Shown here: piece by piece, positions 9,354-17,975 of the stretch
Numbering within the stretch: position 1 is the stretch's first letter
Layout of the letters: each line of letters opens with the position of its first letter
Source: Leptolyngbya sp. O-77
GTDB lineage: Bacteria > Cyanobacteriota > Cyanobacteriia > Elainellales > Elainellaceae
DNA length: 64,000 nucleotides
Assembly: GCF_001548395.1 (NCBI RefSeq)
Contig: NZ_AP017367.1
Coordinates: 595,001 to 659,000 of the forward strand
Reading direction: 5' to 3'
Notes under the pieces: model-generated
The model's database searches: none
Seen by the model: the letters and a program-made list of their open reading frames with translations, nothing else
Told to the model about the DNA's origin: nothing
Translations under genes and position numbers: made by a program

Positions 9354-10097
9354 ATGCTTGAGACTCTAAAAACCTCGCTCTATCACCTCCAGCACGCGGC
9401 TGATAGGCTGGTGTCGGGACAACTGACCCACCTCTCGCCTGCTAGCGTGGGCATTATTTTTGTTGCCGGTCTGTTGACCAGTCTCACACCCTGTATGCTG
9501 TCTATGCTGCCCATCACCATCGGCTATATCGGCGGCTACGAAGCCAAGAGCCGCTGGCAGGCCGCGGCCCAATCGACCTGGTTTGCGCTGGGGCTGGCAA
9601 CCACGCTGGCGGCGCTGGGAATTTTGGCGGCGATCGCCGGTCGTATCTACGGCCAGGTCGGCATTGGGCTGCCGATTATTGTCAGCCTGATCGCTATCCT
9701 CATGGGGCTGAACCTGCTGGAAGCACTGCCGCTACGTCTGCCGTCGTTCACAGGCATGGAGTGGATTTCCAAAGACTGGCCCGAAGGCGTGCGCTCCTAC
9801 CTGCTGGGGCTGACCTTTGGGCTGGTCGCCTCGCCGTGCAGCACACCCGTTTTGGCAACGCTGCTGGCGTGGGTGTCTACGACCCGCGACCCGCTGCTGG
9901 GCAGTGTGCTGCTGCTGGCCTACACGCTGGGCTACGTTGCGCCGCTGATTCTGGCGGGCACCTTCACCGCCTCGATTAAAAAAATTTTGGAACTGCGCCG
10001 TTGGTCGGGCTGGATTACGCCTGCGAGTGGGGTGCTGCTGATTAGTTTCGGCGTGTTCACCCTGCTATCTCGCGTCGTCGGCTCAGGTGCAATCTAG
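9354..10097 (+). CDS. ccdA: cytochrome c biogenesis protein CcdA
   Basis: The protein has 247 residues and about six membrane helices, the usual size for bacterial and cyanobacterial CcdA. The two redox cysteines are in their expected contexts: LTSLTPCMLSMLPIT in helix 1 and LVASPCSTPVLATLLAW in helix 4. CcdA carries reducing equivalents from stromal/cytoplasmic thioredoxin across the thylakoid membrane to keep apocytochrome haem-binding cysteines reduced (System II). The usual partner ccs1 (resB) is not adjacent; the next gene is sppA. ATG 9354 is the natural start. Confidence 0.92.
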   Translation: MLETLKTSLYHLQHAADRLVSGQLTHLSPASVGIIFVAGLLTSLTPCMLSMLPITIGYIGGYEAKSRWQAAAQSTWFALGLATTLAALGILAAIAGRIYGQVGIGLPIIVSLIAILMGLNLLEALPLRLPSFTGMEWISKDWPEGVRSYLLGLTFGLVASPCSTPVLATLLAWVSTTRDPLLGSVLLLAYTLGYVAPLILAGTFTASIKKILELRRWSGWITPASGVLLISFGVFTLLSRVVGSGAI

Positions 10098-10129
10098 CGC
10101 CTTGAATTTAGCGCCTTGAATTTAGCGCA
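10092..10129. repeat. 14-bp tandem repeat after ccdA
   Basis: AGCGCCTTGAATTT occurs twice head to tail, followed by a third partial copy (AGCGC), beginning at the ccdA stop codon. No function is apparent. Confidence 0.75.
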
Positions 10130-10233
10130 CTAATGAAATCGCTGGAAGCCTGACAGACTCTTGAAACTGGCAATAAGCTGGCACTCTAAAATCGCCAATC
10201 TAAAATCCAAAATCGATATAGCTCCTCACTCCT

Positions 10234-12024
10234 ATGCGCGATTTTCTTAAAAATGTATTGGCAACGCTGACCGGGTTGGCGCTATTTGGTGTGCTGAGCG
10301 CGGGCGGGATGGTGATGCTGCTGGTGGCGATCGCCCTCTCCAGTCGCGACGCAGGCCCCAGAGTCGAAGATAAGTCTGTGCTGACGCTGAATCTGGATCG
10401 GGGCATTAGCGATGCGCCCGTCACGGTGAACCCTGGCCAGGTCTTTCAAGAGGCGCTCTCTGGTAGTGCCACCCGGCCGCCCGTTTCGCTGCGAACCACG
10501 ATAGAGGCGATCGAAGCGGCGGCAGCAGACAAAAAAATTGTGGGGCTGTTGCTGGAGGGAAATCTGCCCGCAACCACCGGCTACGCCACGCTGCGCGAGG
10601 TGCGACAGGCGATCGACACCTTCCGCGACAGCGGCAAGCCTATCTACGCCTATGACGTGAACTGGAGCGAACGGGACTATTACCTGGCTTCGGCAGCAAC
10701 CAACCTGTCGATGAACCCGGCGGGCGTTCTGGAGATGAACGGCTTGCGCTCGGAGATGGCGTTTTTTGCAGGGGCGCTGGAGCGGTTTGGCGTGGGCGTG
10801 CAGGTGCTTCAGGTGGGGCGCTACAAGTCGGCGGTAGAACCCTTTACCCGCCAGAACAACAGCCCCGAAGCGCGTCAGCAAACCGAAGCGCTGCTGCGAG
10901 ATCTGTGGACTGAAGTGATTACAACCGCCAGCCAGCACCGCGACCTGTCGCCGCAGCAAATTCAGGCGATCGCCGACAGTGGCGGTCTGCTCATGGCTAC
11001 CGAGGCAAAGACCACAGGACTGATCGATCGGGTCGCCTATCCCGATGAGGTACTCGCTGACCTAAAAAAGCTGACCGATCGCAAGGAAGACGACAAGACC
11101 TTTCGCAGTGTTGGTTTGGGCACCTATGCTGAGGCGGTGGCGGCGGAGAAAAAGCGGGGCGATCGCATTGCGCTGGTCTATCTCAACGGCGACATCGTGG
11201 GCGGCACGGGCAGCACGGGGCAGATCGGGAGCGATCGCTTTGTAAAGCTGCTGCGAGATCTGCGGCTAGATAAGGATATCAAAGCCGTGGTGTTGCGGAT
11301 CAACAGTCCCGGCGGCGGTGCAGTCGCCTCTGACCTGATTGCCCGCGAGGTCACACTAATGCGAAAGGAAAAGCCCGTGATCGCCTCGATGGGCAATATT
11401 GCGGCTTCCGGCGGCTACTACATTGCCGCCCAGGGAAGCAAGGTCTTTGCCTCGCCCAACACCGTCACAGGCTCCATCGGCGTGTTTGGACTCGTGCCCA
11501 ATTTTCAAACCCTTGCAAACCGCAACGGAGTCACCTGGGAGATCGTCAAAACAGGACGCTATGCCGACATCGAAACCACCTCCCGCCCCCGCACCGAAGC
11601 AGAAATGGCGCTGCTGCAACGGATGGCCGAGCAAGCCTACAGCACGTTTCTAGACACGGTGGCGGCGGCGCGTCCCCTCTCGCGGGAACAGGTTAACCAG
11701 GTGGGGCAGGGGCGCATCTGGTCGGGGGTGGCGGCCAAAAGGGTCGGATTGGTGGACGAACTGGGCGGACTGCAAGCTGCACTCAAAGCAGCCGCAGCCG
11801 AGGCAAAGCTCGAAAACTGGTCAGTCGAGGAATATCCCAAGCGCCTCAGCTTCGGCGAACAGTTTTTGTCTGATTTGCAGAGCCGTCTGCCGGAAGATTC
11901 TCGGAGCCGCACCCTGCTGGGCGATCGCCTCGATGCGTTGCAATCTGACCTGGAAATCTTTAAACTACTGGACGACCCCGCCAACCTCTACATGCGCCTG
12001 CTCTATAATCTGAGGGTTGAATAG
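10234..12024 (+). CDS. sppA: signal peptide peptidase SppA, 67K type
   Basis: At 596 residues it matches the long two-domain SppA. There is one N-terminal membrane helix (~residues 5-32). The catalytic Lys is in GRYKSAVEPFTRQNNSPEA (~197) in the first repeat. The catalytic Ser is in ASMGNIAASGGYYIAA (~391) in the second, with the INSPGGGAVASD oxyanion region before it. SppA is a membrane-bound serine/lysine protease that degrades cleaved signal peptides; in Synechocystis it has been linked to thylakoid protein turnover. Its stop codon overlaps the GTG start of the Nudix gene by one base, so the two are probably one operon. Confidence 0.92.
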   Translation: MRDFLKNVLATLTGLALFGVLSAGGMVMLLVAIALSSRDAGPRVEDKSVLTLNLDRGISDAPVTVNPGQVFQEALSGSATRPPVSLRTTIEAIEAAAADKKIVGLLLEGNLPATTGYATLREVRQAIDTFRDSGKPIYAYDVNWSERDYYLASAATNLSMNPAGVLEMNGLRSEMAFFAGALERFGVGVQVLQVGRYKSAVEPFTRQNNSPEARQQTEALLRDLWTEVITTASQHRDLSPQQIQAIADSGGLLMATEAKTTGLIDRVAYPDEVLADLKKLTDRKEDDKTFRSVGLGTYAEAVAAEKKRGDRIALVYLNGDIVGGTGSTGQIGSDRFVKLLRDLRLDKDIKAVVLRINSPGGGAVASDLIAREVTLMRKEKPVIASMGNIAASGGYYIAAQGSKVFASPNTVTGSIGVFGLVPNFQTLANRNGVTWEIVKTGRYADIETTSRPRTEAEMALLQRMAEQAYSTFLDTVAAARPLSREQVNQVGQGRIWSGVAAKRVGLVDELGGLQAALKAAAAEAKLENWSVEEYPKRLSFGEQFLSDLQSRLPEDSRSRTLLGDRLDALQSDLEIFKLLDDPANLYMRLLYNLRVE

Positions 12025-12482
12025 TGTCGGACACTCTGCCGATATCCAGCATCCCAGGGCCCCCGCTGCGTGTTACCGTCGTTGCGCTGTTTGTGGATGG
12101 AGACGAGGTGCTGATGCTGCATCAGGTAGCGCCACCAGAACCCGACTGCTGGGACTTGCCGGGGGGTGGGCTAGAGCCGATGGAACCGATCCTGACGGGG
12201 CTACGCCGCGAGGTGTGGGAAGAGACGGGGATTCAAGACTTCCAGTGCGATCGCCTGTTGACTGTGTTCGAGCAGTTTTTCCCCAACGCCGACGCGCCCA
12301 TCTCGCACACCATTCACCTGATTCACCAATGCACGCTGCCCGCACGTCCCGCAATGCTCCAAGGCGACCCGACCGAGGTGGGTCCAAAGGGCATTCAGTG
12401 GCGGGCGATCGCCAGTCTGCGCCAGGAGGACTGCTCTGCTCGGGCCTGGGCAGCCCTACGGGCGATCGGCCAGGTTGCCTGA
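12024..12482 (+). CDS. Nudix hydrolase
   Basis: The protein has 152 residues with a complete Nudix box GX5EX7REUXEEXGU, seen as GGLEPMEPILTGLRREVWEE followed by TGI (~residues 46-68). The box Glu residues bind Mg2+ for hydrolysis of a nucleoside diphosphate linked to another group. The start is a GTG overlapping the sppA stop, giving MSDTLPISS. The substrate is unknown. Confidence 0.85.
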   Translation: MSDTLPISSIPGPPLRVTVVALFVDGDEVLMLHQVAPPEPDCWDLPGGGLEPMEPILTGLRREVWEETGIQDFQCDRLLTVFEQFFPNADAPISHTIHLIHQCTLPARPAMLQGDPTEVGPKGIQWRAIASLRQEDCSARAWAALRAIGQVA

Positions 12483-12807
12483 TGAGTTTGGCGCGTAACA
12501 GTTTGCAAGCTTAGCAAATACTTTGCAGAATGTTTTCGCACTAAACCTTTACACGGTTGAACTATTAAGCAAATATTAACTTAGCCTTCTAGTGGGAATG
12601 CCCTCTCCAGCAAGTCTCCCTACTTTTAAGAGAGGTTCAGGAAAGCTAACTGCGCCAGTCCTGACCCTATTACAGCATTTTTGAAGCTAGTGAGGCACAC
12701 GGATGTTCAATAAGCCCTTGCCTCGTGAGGGCAGCATGTGCCTCACCCCGCAAGAAAATGCTGTAGATGCGTTTCTGCTACAAGCCACTTCACACCAGGC
12801 CATTTCT
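12483..12807. other. Intergenic region upstream of nitroreductase
   Basis: AT-richer leader with no convincing gene. The downstream frame stays open to 12703, but its extra 35 residues look non-coding. No terminator or recognisable regulatory motif was identified. Confidence 0.4.
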
Positions 12808-13488
12808 ATGACACTTTCTGCTGATCCGATTGCTCCGAATCCGGTTGCTGCCGACACAGTGCTTCAGCAGCTTCAATGGCGCTATGCCACCAAAAAATTT
12901 GACCCGAACAAAATTATTCCCGAACCCACCTGGCAGGTTTTAGAGCAGAGCCTCGTGCTTGCTCCGTCTTCCTTTGGACTCCAGCCGTGGAAATTTTTGG
13001 TCGTTCGCAATCCAGACCTACGCCGCCAAATCGTAGATCTGTCCTGGGGACAAACGCAGGTGGTGGATGCGTCGCATCTGGTCGTGTTTGCCGCCAAGGT
13101 CAAGACCGACGCAGCCGATGTCGATCGCTACATTGCTCGCATGGCGGAAGTGCAGCAAACCAGCGTTGAGAATTTGCAGGGCTTTGCCAACATGGTCAAA
13201 GGCTTTATAGACAAGCCGCCCTATCCGCTAGATCTGCACGAGTGGGCTAAGCGTCAAACCTACATTGCCCTCGGTCAGTTTATGACAGCGGCGGCCCTGC
13301 TGGGCGTGGACACCTGCCCAATGGAAGGCTTTGCGCCTGCCAAGGTAGATGAACTGCTAGGGCTGGCAGGCGGCGAGTATGCGTCGGTGGTGATGTGTCC
13401 GGCGGGCTATCGCGCCGAGGATGACAAGTCGGCCACCCGCCCCAAGGTTCGCTATCCTCTAGAGGAAGTCATCCGCTACATCGACTAA
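12808..13488 (+). CDS. NAD(P)H-dependent nitroreductase family protein
   Basis: ATG 12808 (MTLSADPIAPN) gives 226 residues, the usual NfsB-type length. Features are the N-terminal RYATKKFDPNKIIPE, where Arg and Lys contact FMN phosphate; LAPSSFGLQPWKFLVV, the FMN-binding loop; and AAALLGVDTCPMEGFAPAKVDE near the C-terminus. These are homodimeric FMN enzymes that reduce nitroaromatics, quinones or other electron acceptors. The physiological substrate is not readable. cofH begins 17 bp downstream, so co-transcription is possible. Confidence 0.88.
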   Translation: MTLSADPIAPNPVAADTVLQQLQWRYATKKFDPNKIIPEPTWQVLEQSLVLAPSSFGLQPWKFLVVRNPDLRRQIVDLSWGQTQVVDASHLVVFAAKVKTDAADVDRYIARMAEVQQTSVENLQGFANMVKGFIDKPPYPLDLHEWAKRQTYIALGQFMTAAALLGVDTCPMEGFAPAKVDELLGLAGGEYASVVMCPAGYRAEDDKSATRPKVRYPLEEVIRYID

Positions 13489-13504
13489 GCAAGCTAGGAT
13501 ACCC

Positions 13505-14656
13505 ATGACAGCGACCCATCCAGGAACCGTGAGCCACATCCTAGAGCGGGCGCTGGCCGGGGCAGACCTGAGCGAGGCGGAGGGCGTGGTGCTGCTGCGG
13601 CAAACCGACCCAGGGGCGATCGCCGCTCTCCGCCAGGCCGCCGACGAACTGCGGCAGCGCCAGGTGGGCGATGTTGTCACCTATGTAATCAACCGCAACA
13701 TCAACTACACCAACATTTGCGAGCAGCATTGCAGCTTTTGCGCCTTCCGCCGCGATGCCGACGAAGCCGGAGCCTACTGGCTCAATGAGGGCGCAATTTT
13801 GGAAAAAGCTGCCGAAGCCGTGCAGCAGGGCGCGACGGAAATCTGTATGCAGGGCGGGCTGAACCCAGACGCGCAGATTGAGGGGCGATCGCTCCCCTAT
13901 TACGTCCGACTGGTGCAGTTGATCAAGAGCGAGTTCCCGCATCTGCACCTGCACGCTTTTTCGCCGCAGGAAGTACAGTTTATCGCTCGCCAGGACGGGC
14001 TGAGCTATGCTGAGGTGATTGCTGCACTCCAGGAGGCGGGCGTTGGCTCCATGCCGGGAACGGCGGCCGAGGTGCTAGACGACGAGGTGCGAAAAATCCT
14101 CTGTCCTGAAAAAATCTCTTCCGCCGAGTGGCTGGAAATTGTCGCCACTGCCCACCGCCTGGGGATGCCCAGCACCAGCACCATGCTCTCTGGGCACATC
14201 GAAACGCCGGAACAGCAGATGCGGCATCTGGGCAAAGTGCGATCGCTCCAGCAAGCCTCTCTTTCTCAAGGCGCGACGGGCATTACCGAATTCATTCTGT
14301 TGCCGTTTGTGGGACAAGACGCGCCCAAACCCCTGCGCCGTCGGGTGGGACGCGACCAGCCCGTGCTGGCAGATGCGCTAAAACTGACGGCAGTGGCTCG
14401 CCTTTTTCTGGGAAACTGGATCGCCAACCATCAGCCGAGCTGGGTCAAGCTGGGGCTGGCCGGTGCAACGGAAGCGCTGACTTGGGGCTGCAACGACCTC
14501 GGCGGCACACTGATGGAAGAACACATCACTAGCATGGCCGGGGCCCAGGGCGGCACCTGCAAAACGGTGGAGGAATTACGGGCGGCAATTCACCAGTGCG
14601 ATCGCCCTGCTCAGCAGCGAGATACGCTGTATCAGCCTGTTTTCCCAGAGCCATAG
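13505..14656 (+). CDS. cofH: CofH, 5-amino-6-(D-ribitylamino)uracil--L-tyrosine 4-hydroxyphenyl transferase
   Basis: This 383-residue radical SAM protein has the cluster motif C72-x3-C76-x2-C79 (NICEQHCSFCAF). It also has the family landmarks GATEICMQGGLNPD, LHLHAFSPQEV, GVGSMPGTAAEVLDDEVR and GGTLMEEHI. CofH joins tyrosine to the ribityl-uracil precursor; CofG then closes the ring to give 7,8-didemethyl-8-hydroxy-5-deazariboflavin (FO), the antenna chromophore of some photolyases and precursor of F420. No cofG is present in this window. Confidence 0.93.
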   Translation: MTATHPGTVSHILERALAGADLSEAEGVVLLRQTDPGAIAALRQAADELRQRQVGDVVTYVINRNINYTNICEQHCSFCAFRRDADEAGAYWLNEGAILEKAAEAVQQGATEICMQGGLNPDAQIEGRSLPYYVRLVQLIKSEFPHLHLHAFSPQEVQFIARQDGLSYAEVIAALQEAGVGSMPGTAAEVLDDEVRKILCPEKISSAEWLEIVATAHRLGMPSTSTMLSGHIETPEQQMRHLGKVRSLQQASLSQGATGITEFILLPFVGQDAPKPLRRRVGRDQPVLADALKLTAVARLFLGNWIANHQPSWVKLGLAGATEALTWGCNDLGGTLMEEHITSMAGAQGGTCKTVEELRAAIHQCDRPAQQRDTLYQPVFPEP

Positions 14657-14719
14657 TCTCAAGTTCCAACTCATCTGATTCAACTGCCCCGCTCAAGAGC
14701 GCAGCAATCCTGTATTTAG

Positions 14720-15367
14720 CGATTCAGTATCATCGCAATAAATGATATTACTTTTTATACAATCAGCCTTAGCTTCTCGGCCTCCGATGGCACCCGCAGC
14801 AGCACTCCAGTGAACGTCGATATCTTCGCAAAAGACGTAGAAGACGGCGTTGAAGTCACACTCAAGGTCAACGATTCCAACAACATTGGCGATCTGTTGG
14901 CGGTCTACTTCAATTTTGGTGGCACGTTCAACCACAACACGCTGAAGGCCAGCAACGTTACTGGGCAAGACGTGACGAAGGTTGCTCTGAACACCAACAA
15001 CATCGTCGGTGGCAATATTGGTCAACGGTTTGAAATGGCGGTTCAGTTTGGCACTGTGGGGGCCTCAGGCGGACTGCTGACCTCCACCACCTTCAAAATT
15101 GCCCAGGCGGGTCTGACGGTGCAAGAATTTCTGAACCAGACCTTTGCAGTTCGTCTTCAGGCGGTCGGCCCTGGCCCTAGCGGCGGCGGCGGTAGCGCGA
15201 AGCAGTATGGTACAGCCCCGACGGCATTTGACCCTGAGAATCCGCCCGAAGTGGTTCCTCCTACGGGTACTGCGGTTCCTGAGCCGATGACGATTCTGGG
15301 TAGCCTGGCAGCACTGGGTGCAGGCTATTCGGTAAAGCGCAAGCAAGCCAAGCGAACCGAAGTGTAA
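14720..15367 (+). pseudogene. PEP-CTERM anchor protein lacking a start and signal peptide
   Basis: The frame opens after a TAG at 14717. It reads ISLSFSASDGTRSSTPVNVD into a ~185-residue body and ends in a PEP-CTERM tag: VPEPMTILGSLAALGAGYSV followed by KRKQAKR. PEP-CTERM proteins are exported by Sec and sorted by exosortase, so they need an N-terminal signal peptide. Here none exists: there is no ATG, the only plausible start is GTG 14810 inside the mature region, and no hydrophobic stretch is found upstream in any frame. The gene therefore looks 5'-truncated. The C-terminal two-thirds is intact and the terminator downstream is preserved. Confidence 0.65.
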
Positions 15368-15418
15368 GCATACGCTTTGAAAAGTCCCAGAAAAGTCCCG
15401 GAAAAGTTCTGACAACTG

Positions 15419-15448
15419 GGCGTACCTGAACATCGGGTGCGCCTTTTT
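15419..15448 (+). terminator. Rho-independent terminator after PEP-CTERM gene
   Basis: GGCGTACC (15419-15426) pairs with GGTGCGCC (15436-15443) around an 8-9 base loop, followed directly by five T. It lies 52 bp after the stop codon. Confidence 0.8.
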
Positions 15449-15506
15449 GGTGCTTTTTTTGGCGCTTTTTTTAGTGCTTTTTTGGCGCTTTTTGGGCGCT
15501 CTTTTA
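15444..15506. repeat. Ladder of T-tracts separated by GGCGC/AGTGC units
   Basis: Immediately after the terminator stem, T-runs of 5-7 alternate with GGTGC, GGCGC, AGTGC, GGCGC and GGGCGC at a period of about 12 bp. The minus strand reads Lys/Ala-rich low-complexity peptide, which is not a gene. Confidence 0.85.
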
Positions 15507-15638
15507 CAGTCTGGAAACTTGGCAATCGCAAAGGCTAAGCTGGAGGCACAGGGCCGATTAGAGCAGAACTGTTGCGGCTGAACCGCTATCGCCACAATCT
15601 GGCAGCTATAGTCTTCCCAGGGATGAGGAGGAATCGAG

Positions 15639-16718
15639 ATGTTGACTCAGGCATCTTCACAGCAGGCATCTTCACAGCAGGCATCTTCACAGCAGGCATC
15701 TCTGCACGCCCTTTTGCCAAGCCCGGCCGCGCCGCTGTCAACCTTGCAAATTGTAGACTGCGGCGAGTTTGACGAGGTGACTATGAACCTGTTTCTGGCA
15801 CCGGGGCCCAATCCATACCAGGACACCGAGGAATTTTTGTTTGATTGCGAGATGCGGGCAGACGAGATGCCGCGCTTTGTGCGGCGATCGCTCCTGGAGT
15901 TTCAGGTGCGCTCGAACAGCGACGGTATTTTGCTGATTCGCGGGCTGCCGATCGATCCAGGGCTATACCGCATTCCCACGCCGCCCAATGCAGAGCGATC
16001 GCCCCAAAAAACCACCTTTGTCAGCGAGCGCTGTCTGGCAATGATCGGCAGCCGCCTGGGGCATCTGGTGTCTTATATCCAGGAAAAAAACGGCGATCTA
16101 TTTCAAAACCTGGCTCCCGTCAAGGGAACGGAGCATGTGCAGGTGTCTACGGGTTCCCAAACGCGGCTCCAGTTTCACCGGGAAACCGTGTTTCATCCCT
16201 ACCCGCCGGAGTTTTTGCTGCTGTTTTGCCTGCGGCCCGACCATGACCACATGGCCGAAACCACCTATGCCAGCGTCGCCCACGCCCTGCCGCTGCTGTC
16301 GGAGGCGCATCAAGACCTCCTGTTCCAGCCGCTCTATCGCACCGGGATTGACTATTCCTTTGGAAACCGCGATCGCACGCAGCAGAGCGACCGCATTTTG
16401 CCTGTCCTTTATGGTCGCCGCAATGACCCATTTTTGAACTATGACGAAGACCTGATGACCGCCACCACGCCAGAGGCAGAAGCAGCGCTGGCGGCCTTGC
16501 GAGAGGCGATCGCCCAGGTCTATCGCGGCATCAAGCTCGACACGGGCGACCTGCTCTGCATCGACAATCGCCGCACGGTTCACGGCCGCTCGTCCTTTGT
16601 GCCCCGCTACGACGGGCGCGATCGCTGGCTGCAACGGTCTTTCGTCGTGCGCGATTTGGGACTTTCCGCCGTCGATCGGCTCCCCGGCGAACGCATCATC
16701 CGCACCACATTCGAGTAG
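15639..16718 (+). CDS. Fe(II)/2-oxoglutarate oxygenase, clavaminate synthase/VioC/AsnO-like
   Basis: The start ATG 15639 is supported by GAGGAGG at 15625-15631, giving 359 residues. The N-terminus holds three identical ASSQQ pentapeptides from a 15-bp repeat. The metal triad is visible as H-x-E in QFHRETVFHPY (~residues 180-182) and the distal His in DNRRTVHGRSSFVPRYDG (~314). The following Arg (DRWLQRSFV) is placed to bind 2-oxoglutarate. The HxE variant of HxD and the NRRTVHGR context are typical of clavaminate synthase, arginine beta-hydroxylase VioC and asparagine oxygenase AsnO. It may hydroxylate an amino acid, but no peptide-synthetase genes are nearby. Confidence 0.8.
   Translation: MLTQASSQQASSQQASSQQASLHALLPSPAAPLSTLQIVDCGEFDEVTMNLFLAPGPNPYQDTEEFLFDCEMRADEMPRFVRRSLLEFQVRSNSDGILLIRGLPIDPGLYRIPTPPNAERSPQKTTFVSERCLAMIGSRLGHLVSYIQEKNGDLFQNLAPVKGTEHVQVSTGSQTRLQFHRETVFHPYPPEFLLLFCLRPDHDHMAETTYASVAHALPLLSEAHQDLLFQPLYRTGIDYSFGNRDRTQQSDRILPVLYGRRNDPFLNYDEDLMTATTPEAEAALAALREAIAQVYRGIKLDTGDLLCIDNRRTVHGRSSFVPRYDGRDRWLQRSFVVRDLGLSAVDRLPGERIIRTTFE
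15651..15695 (+). repeat. 15-bp tandem repeat inside oxygenase gene
   Basis: Three perfect copies of GCATCTTCACAGCAG followed by a partial one. They keep frame and encode three ASSQQ units right after the start codon. Confidence 0.95.
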
Positions 16719-16748
16719 TTTCTGTCTGCTTTCCAACCCGCGAGCTGG

Positions 16749-16865
16749 ATTTTAGATTGGCGATTTTGGATTTTGGATTGGCGGTTTTGGCACGGATATT
16801 CTGATTTTGCCTAATCCCCAACCCCCCTCGCGTTAGCGTTGCGGAGCAATAACCCCTAACCCCTA
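16749..16865. repeat. Heptamer-type repeats between oxygenase and methyltransferase
   Basis: GATTTTGGATTTTGGATTGG-type runs (16749-16791) precede C-rich CCCCAACCCCCC and CCCCTAACCCCTA stretches (16815-16865) that reach the stop of the converging methyltransferase gene. The same GATTTTGG and CCCCTAA motifs recur elsewhere in the window. Confidence 0.8.
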
Positions 16866-17809
16866 CTATTCCGTTCCCAAAATACGCCGTCGGCATAGCC
16901 CTGGATGCGGCGATCGCCCTCTGCTAGCGCCAGCCGCTTTTCTGCCAAGCAGGCGTAGGTTTCGTCTAGCTCGATGCCGACAAACTGCCGATCCAGCTTT
17001 TTGGCGACGACTGAAGTCGTGCCGGAACCCAAAAACGGATCAAACACGATGGCTCCGGGCGGAGAACTGGCGAGAATAATTTTTGCCAGCAGCTTTTCGG
17101 GCTTTTGGGTCGGGTGGTCGGTGTTTTCGGGCATCGACCAGAAGGGAACGGTCAAATCTGTCCACAGGTTGGAGGCGGCCGTCAGGCGGAAGTTGCCATC
17201 GGGCTGGCGCTGCCAGTCTTTGGGGCTGCCGTTTTGGGTGTAGGGTGCGAGGACTCGCCGCTTCAGCCGCACGGCTTCGGCGTTGAAGTAATAGTCGGGC
17301 GACACGGTGCAAAACCAGATGTCTTCTGAGCAGTTTTTCCAGTTGGCGCGGGCGGCGCGGCCCTTCTCGCGCTCCCAGGTGATGCGATTGCGGATGATGA
17401 GGTGCTGAGAAGCGACGTCGTAGAGGGCGGGGGATGATTGCCAATCGCCACAGAGATAGACCGAGGCGGTCGGCTTGAGCGTGGGCAGCAGCAGCACCAG
17501 CCACGACTGCACCCAGGCGGCATAGTCCGAGAGCGATCGCCGCCGGACGGTTTGCCCGTTGAACTGCTTGCTCAGGTTATAGGGCGGGTCGAGTACCAGC
17601 AGATCGACGAATTCGCGAGGCAACCACATCGCCGCCTCAAATACATCCTGGCAGATCGTCCGGTTCAGCAGTTCATCCACCCCAGCGGGGCGATCTAGAT
17701 GCAGCAGGCGGGTGCGAAAGTGCGATCGCTCGGCATCCGTCAGCCGCAGCGTGCGATTTTGGGGGGCAGGATTGCGAATCATTCCCTTCTTATAGCGAAA
17801 TTCCCCCAA
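16856..17809 (-). CDS. site-specific DNA methyltransferase, beta class (orphan)
   Basis: The protein has 317 residues (308 if ATG 17782 is the start). Catalytic motif IV DPPYNLSKQFNG (~residues 72-83) precedes the target-recognition region. SAM-binding motif I FDPFLGSGTTSVVAKKL is near the C-terminus (~265). The order IV…TRD…I defines beta-class N6-adenine/N4-cytosine enzymes. DPPY favours N6-adenine but does not exclude N4-cytosine. No restriction gene lies beside it, so it is a solitary methylase, as is common in cyanobacteria. The target site cannot be read from sequence; HIP1 or GGCC methylases are possible comparisons. Confidence 0.88.
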   Translation of the reverse strand: MGEFRYKKGMIRNPAPQNRTLRLTDAERSHFRTRLLHLDRPAGVDELLNRTICQDVFEAAMWLPREFVDLLVLDPPYNLSKQFNGQTVRRRSLSDYAAWVQSWLVLLLPTLKPTASVYLCGDWQSSPALYDVASQHLIIRNRITWEREKGRAARANWKNCSEDIWFCTVSPDYYFNAEAVRLKRRVLAPYTQNGSPKDWQRQPDGNFRLTAASNLWTDLTVPFWSMPENTDHPTQKPEKLLAKIILASSPPGAIVFDPFLGSGTTSVVAKKLDRQFVGIELDETYACLAEKRLALAEGDRRIQGYADGVFWERNSRG

Positions 17810-17863
17810 AGCGGGTCAGTGGGGCAGGTCGGAATGTTTTCTCGAAATGCCTTCGCAGATATC

Positions 17864-17897
17864 AAAAAGCCGCCCCCTGCAATGCGAAGGAGCGGCT
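17864..17897 (-). terminator. Rho-independent terminator of the aldolase gene
   Basis: On the minus strand AGCCGCTCC pairs with GGGGCGGCT (one mismatch) around a 12-base loop, followed by TTTTT. It lies about 80 bp past the aldolase stop. Confidence 0.8.
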
Positions 17898-17975
17898 GAG
17901 TAGAGAGCGATGCCCGATTGGTTGAGTTCCAAAAGGGGCGATCGCCTTTGATTTCCAGTTAAAAACTAGTAAAAA

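Noticed and set aside
14693..15025. Minus-strand frame opposite the PEP-CTERM gene
   Set aside because: It mirrors the coding strand; the plus frame carries the recognisable PEP-CTERM tag and terminator.
15325..15595. Lys/Ala-rich minus-strand protein
   Set aside because: Composition comes from the T-tract ladder read backwards; no ribosome site or family.
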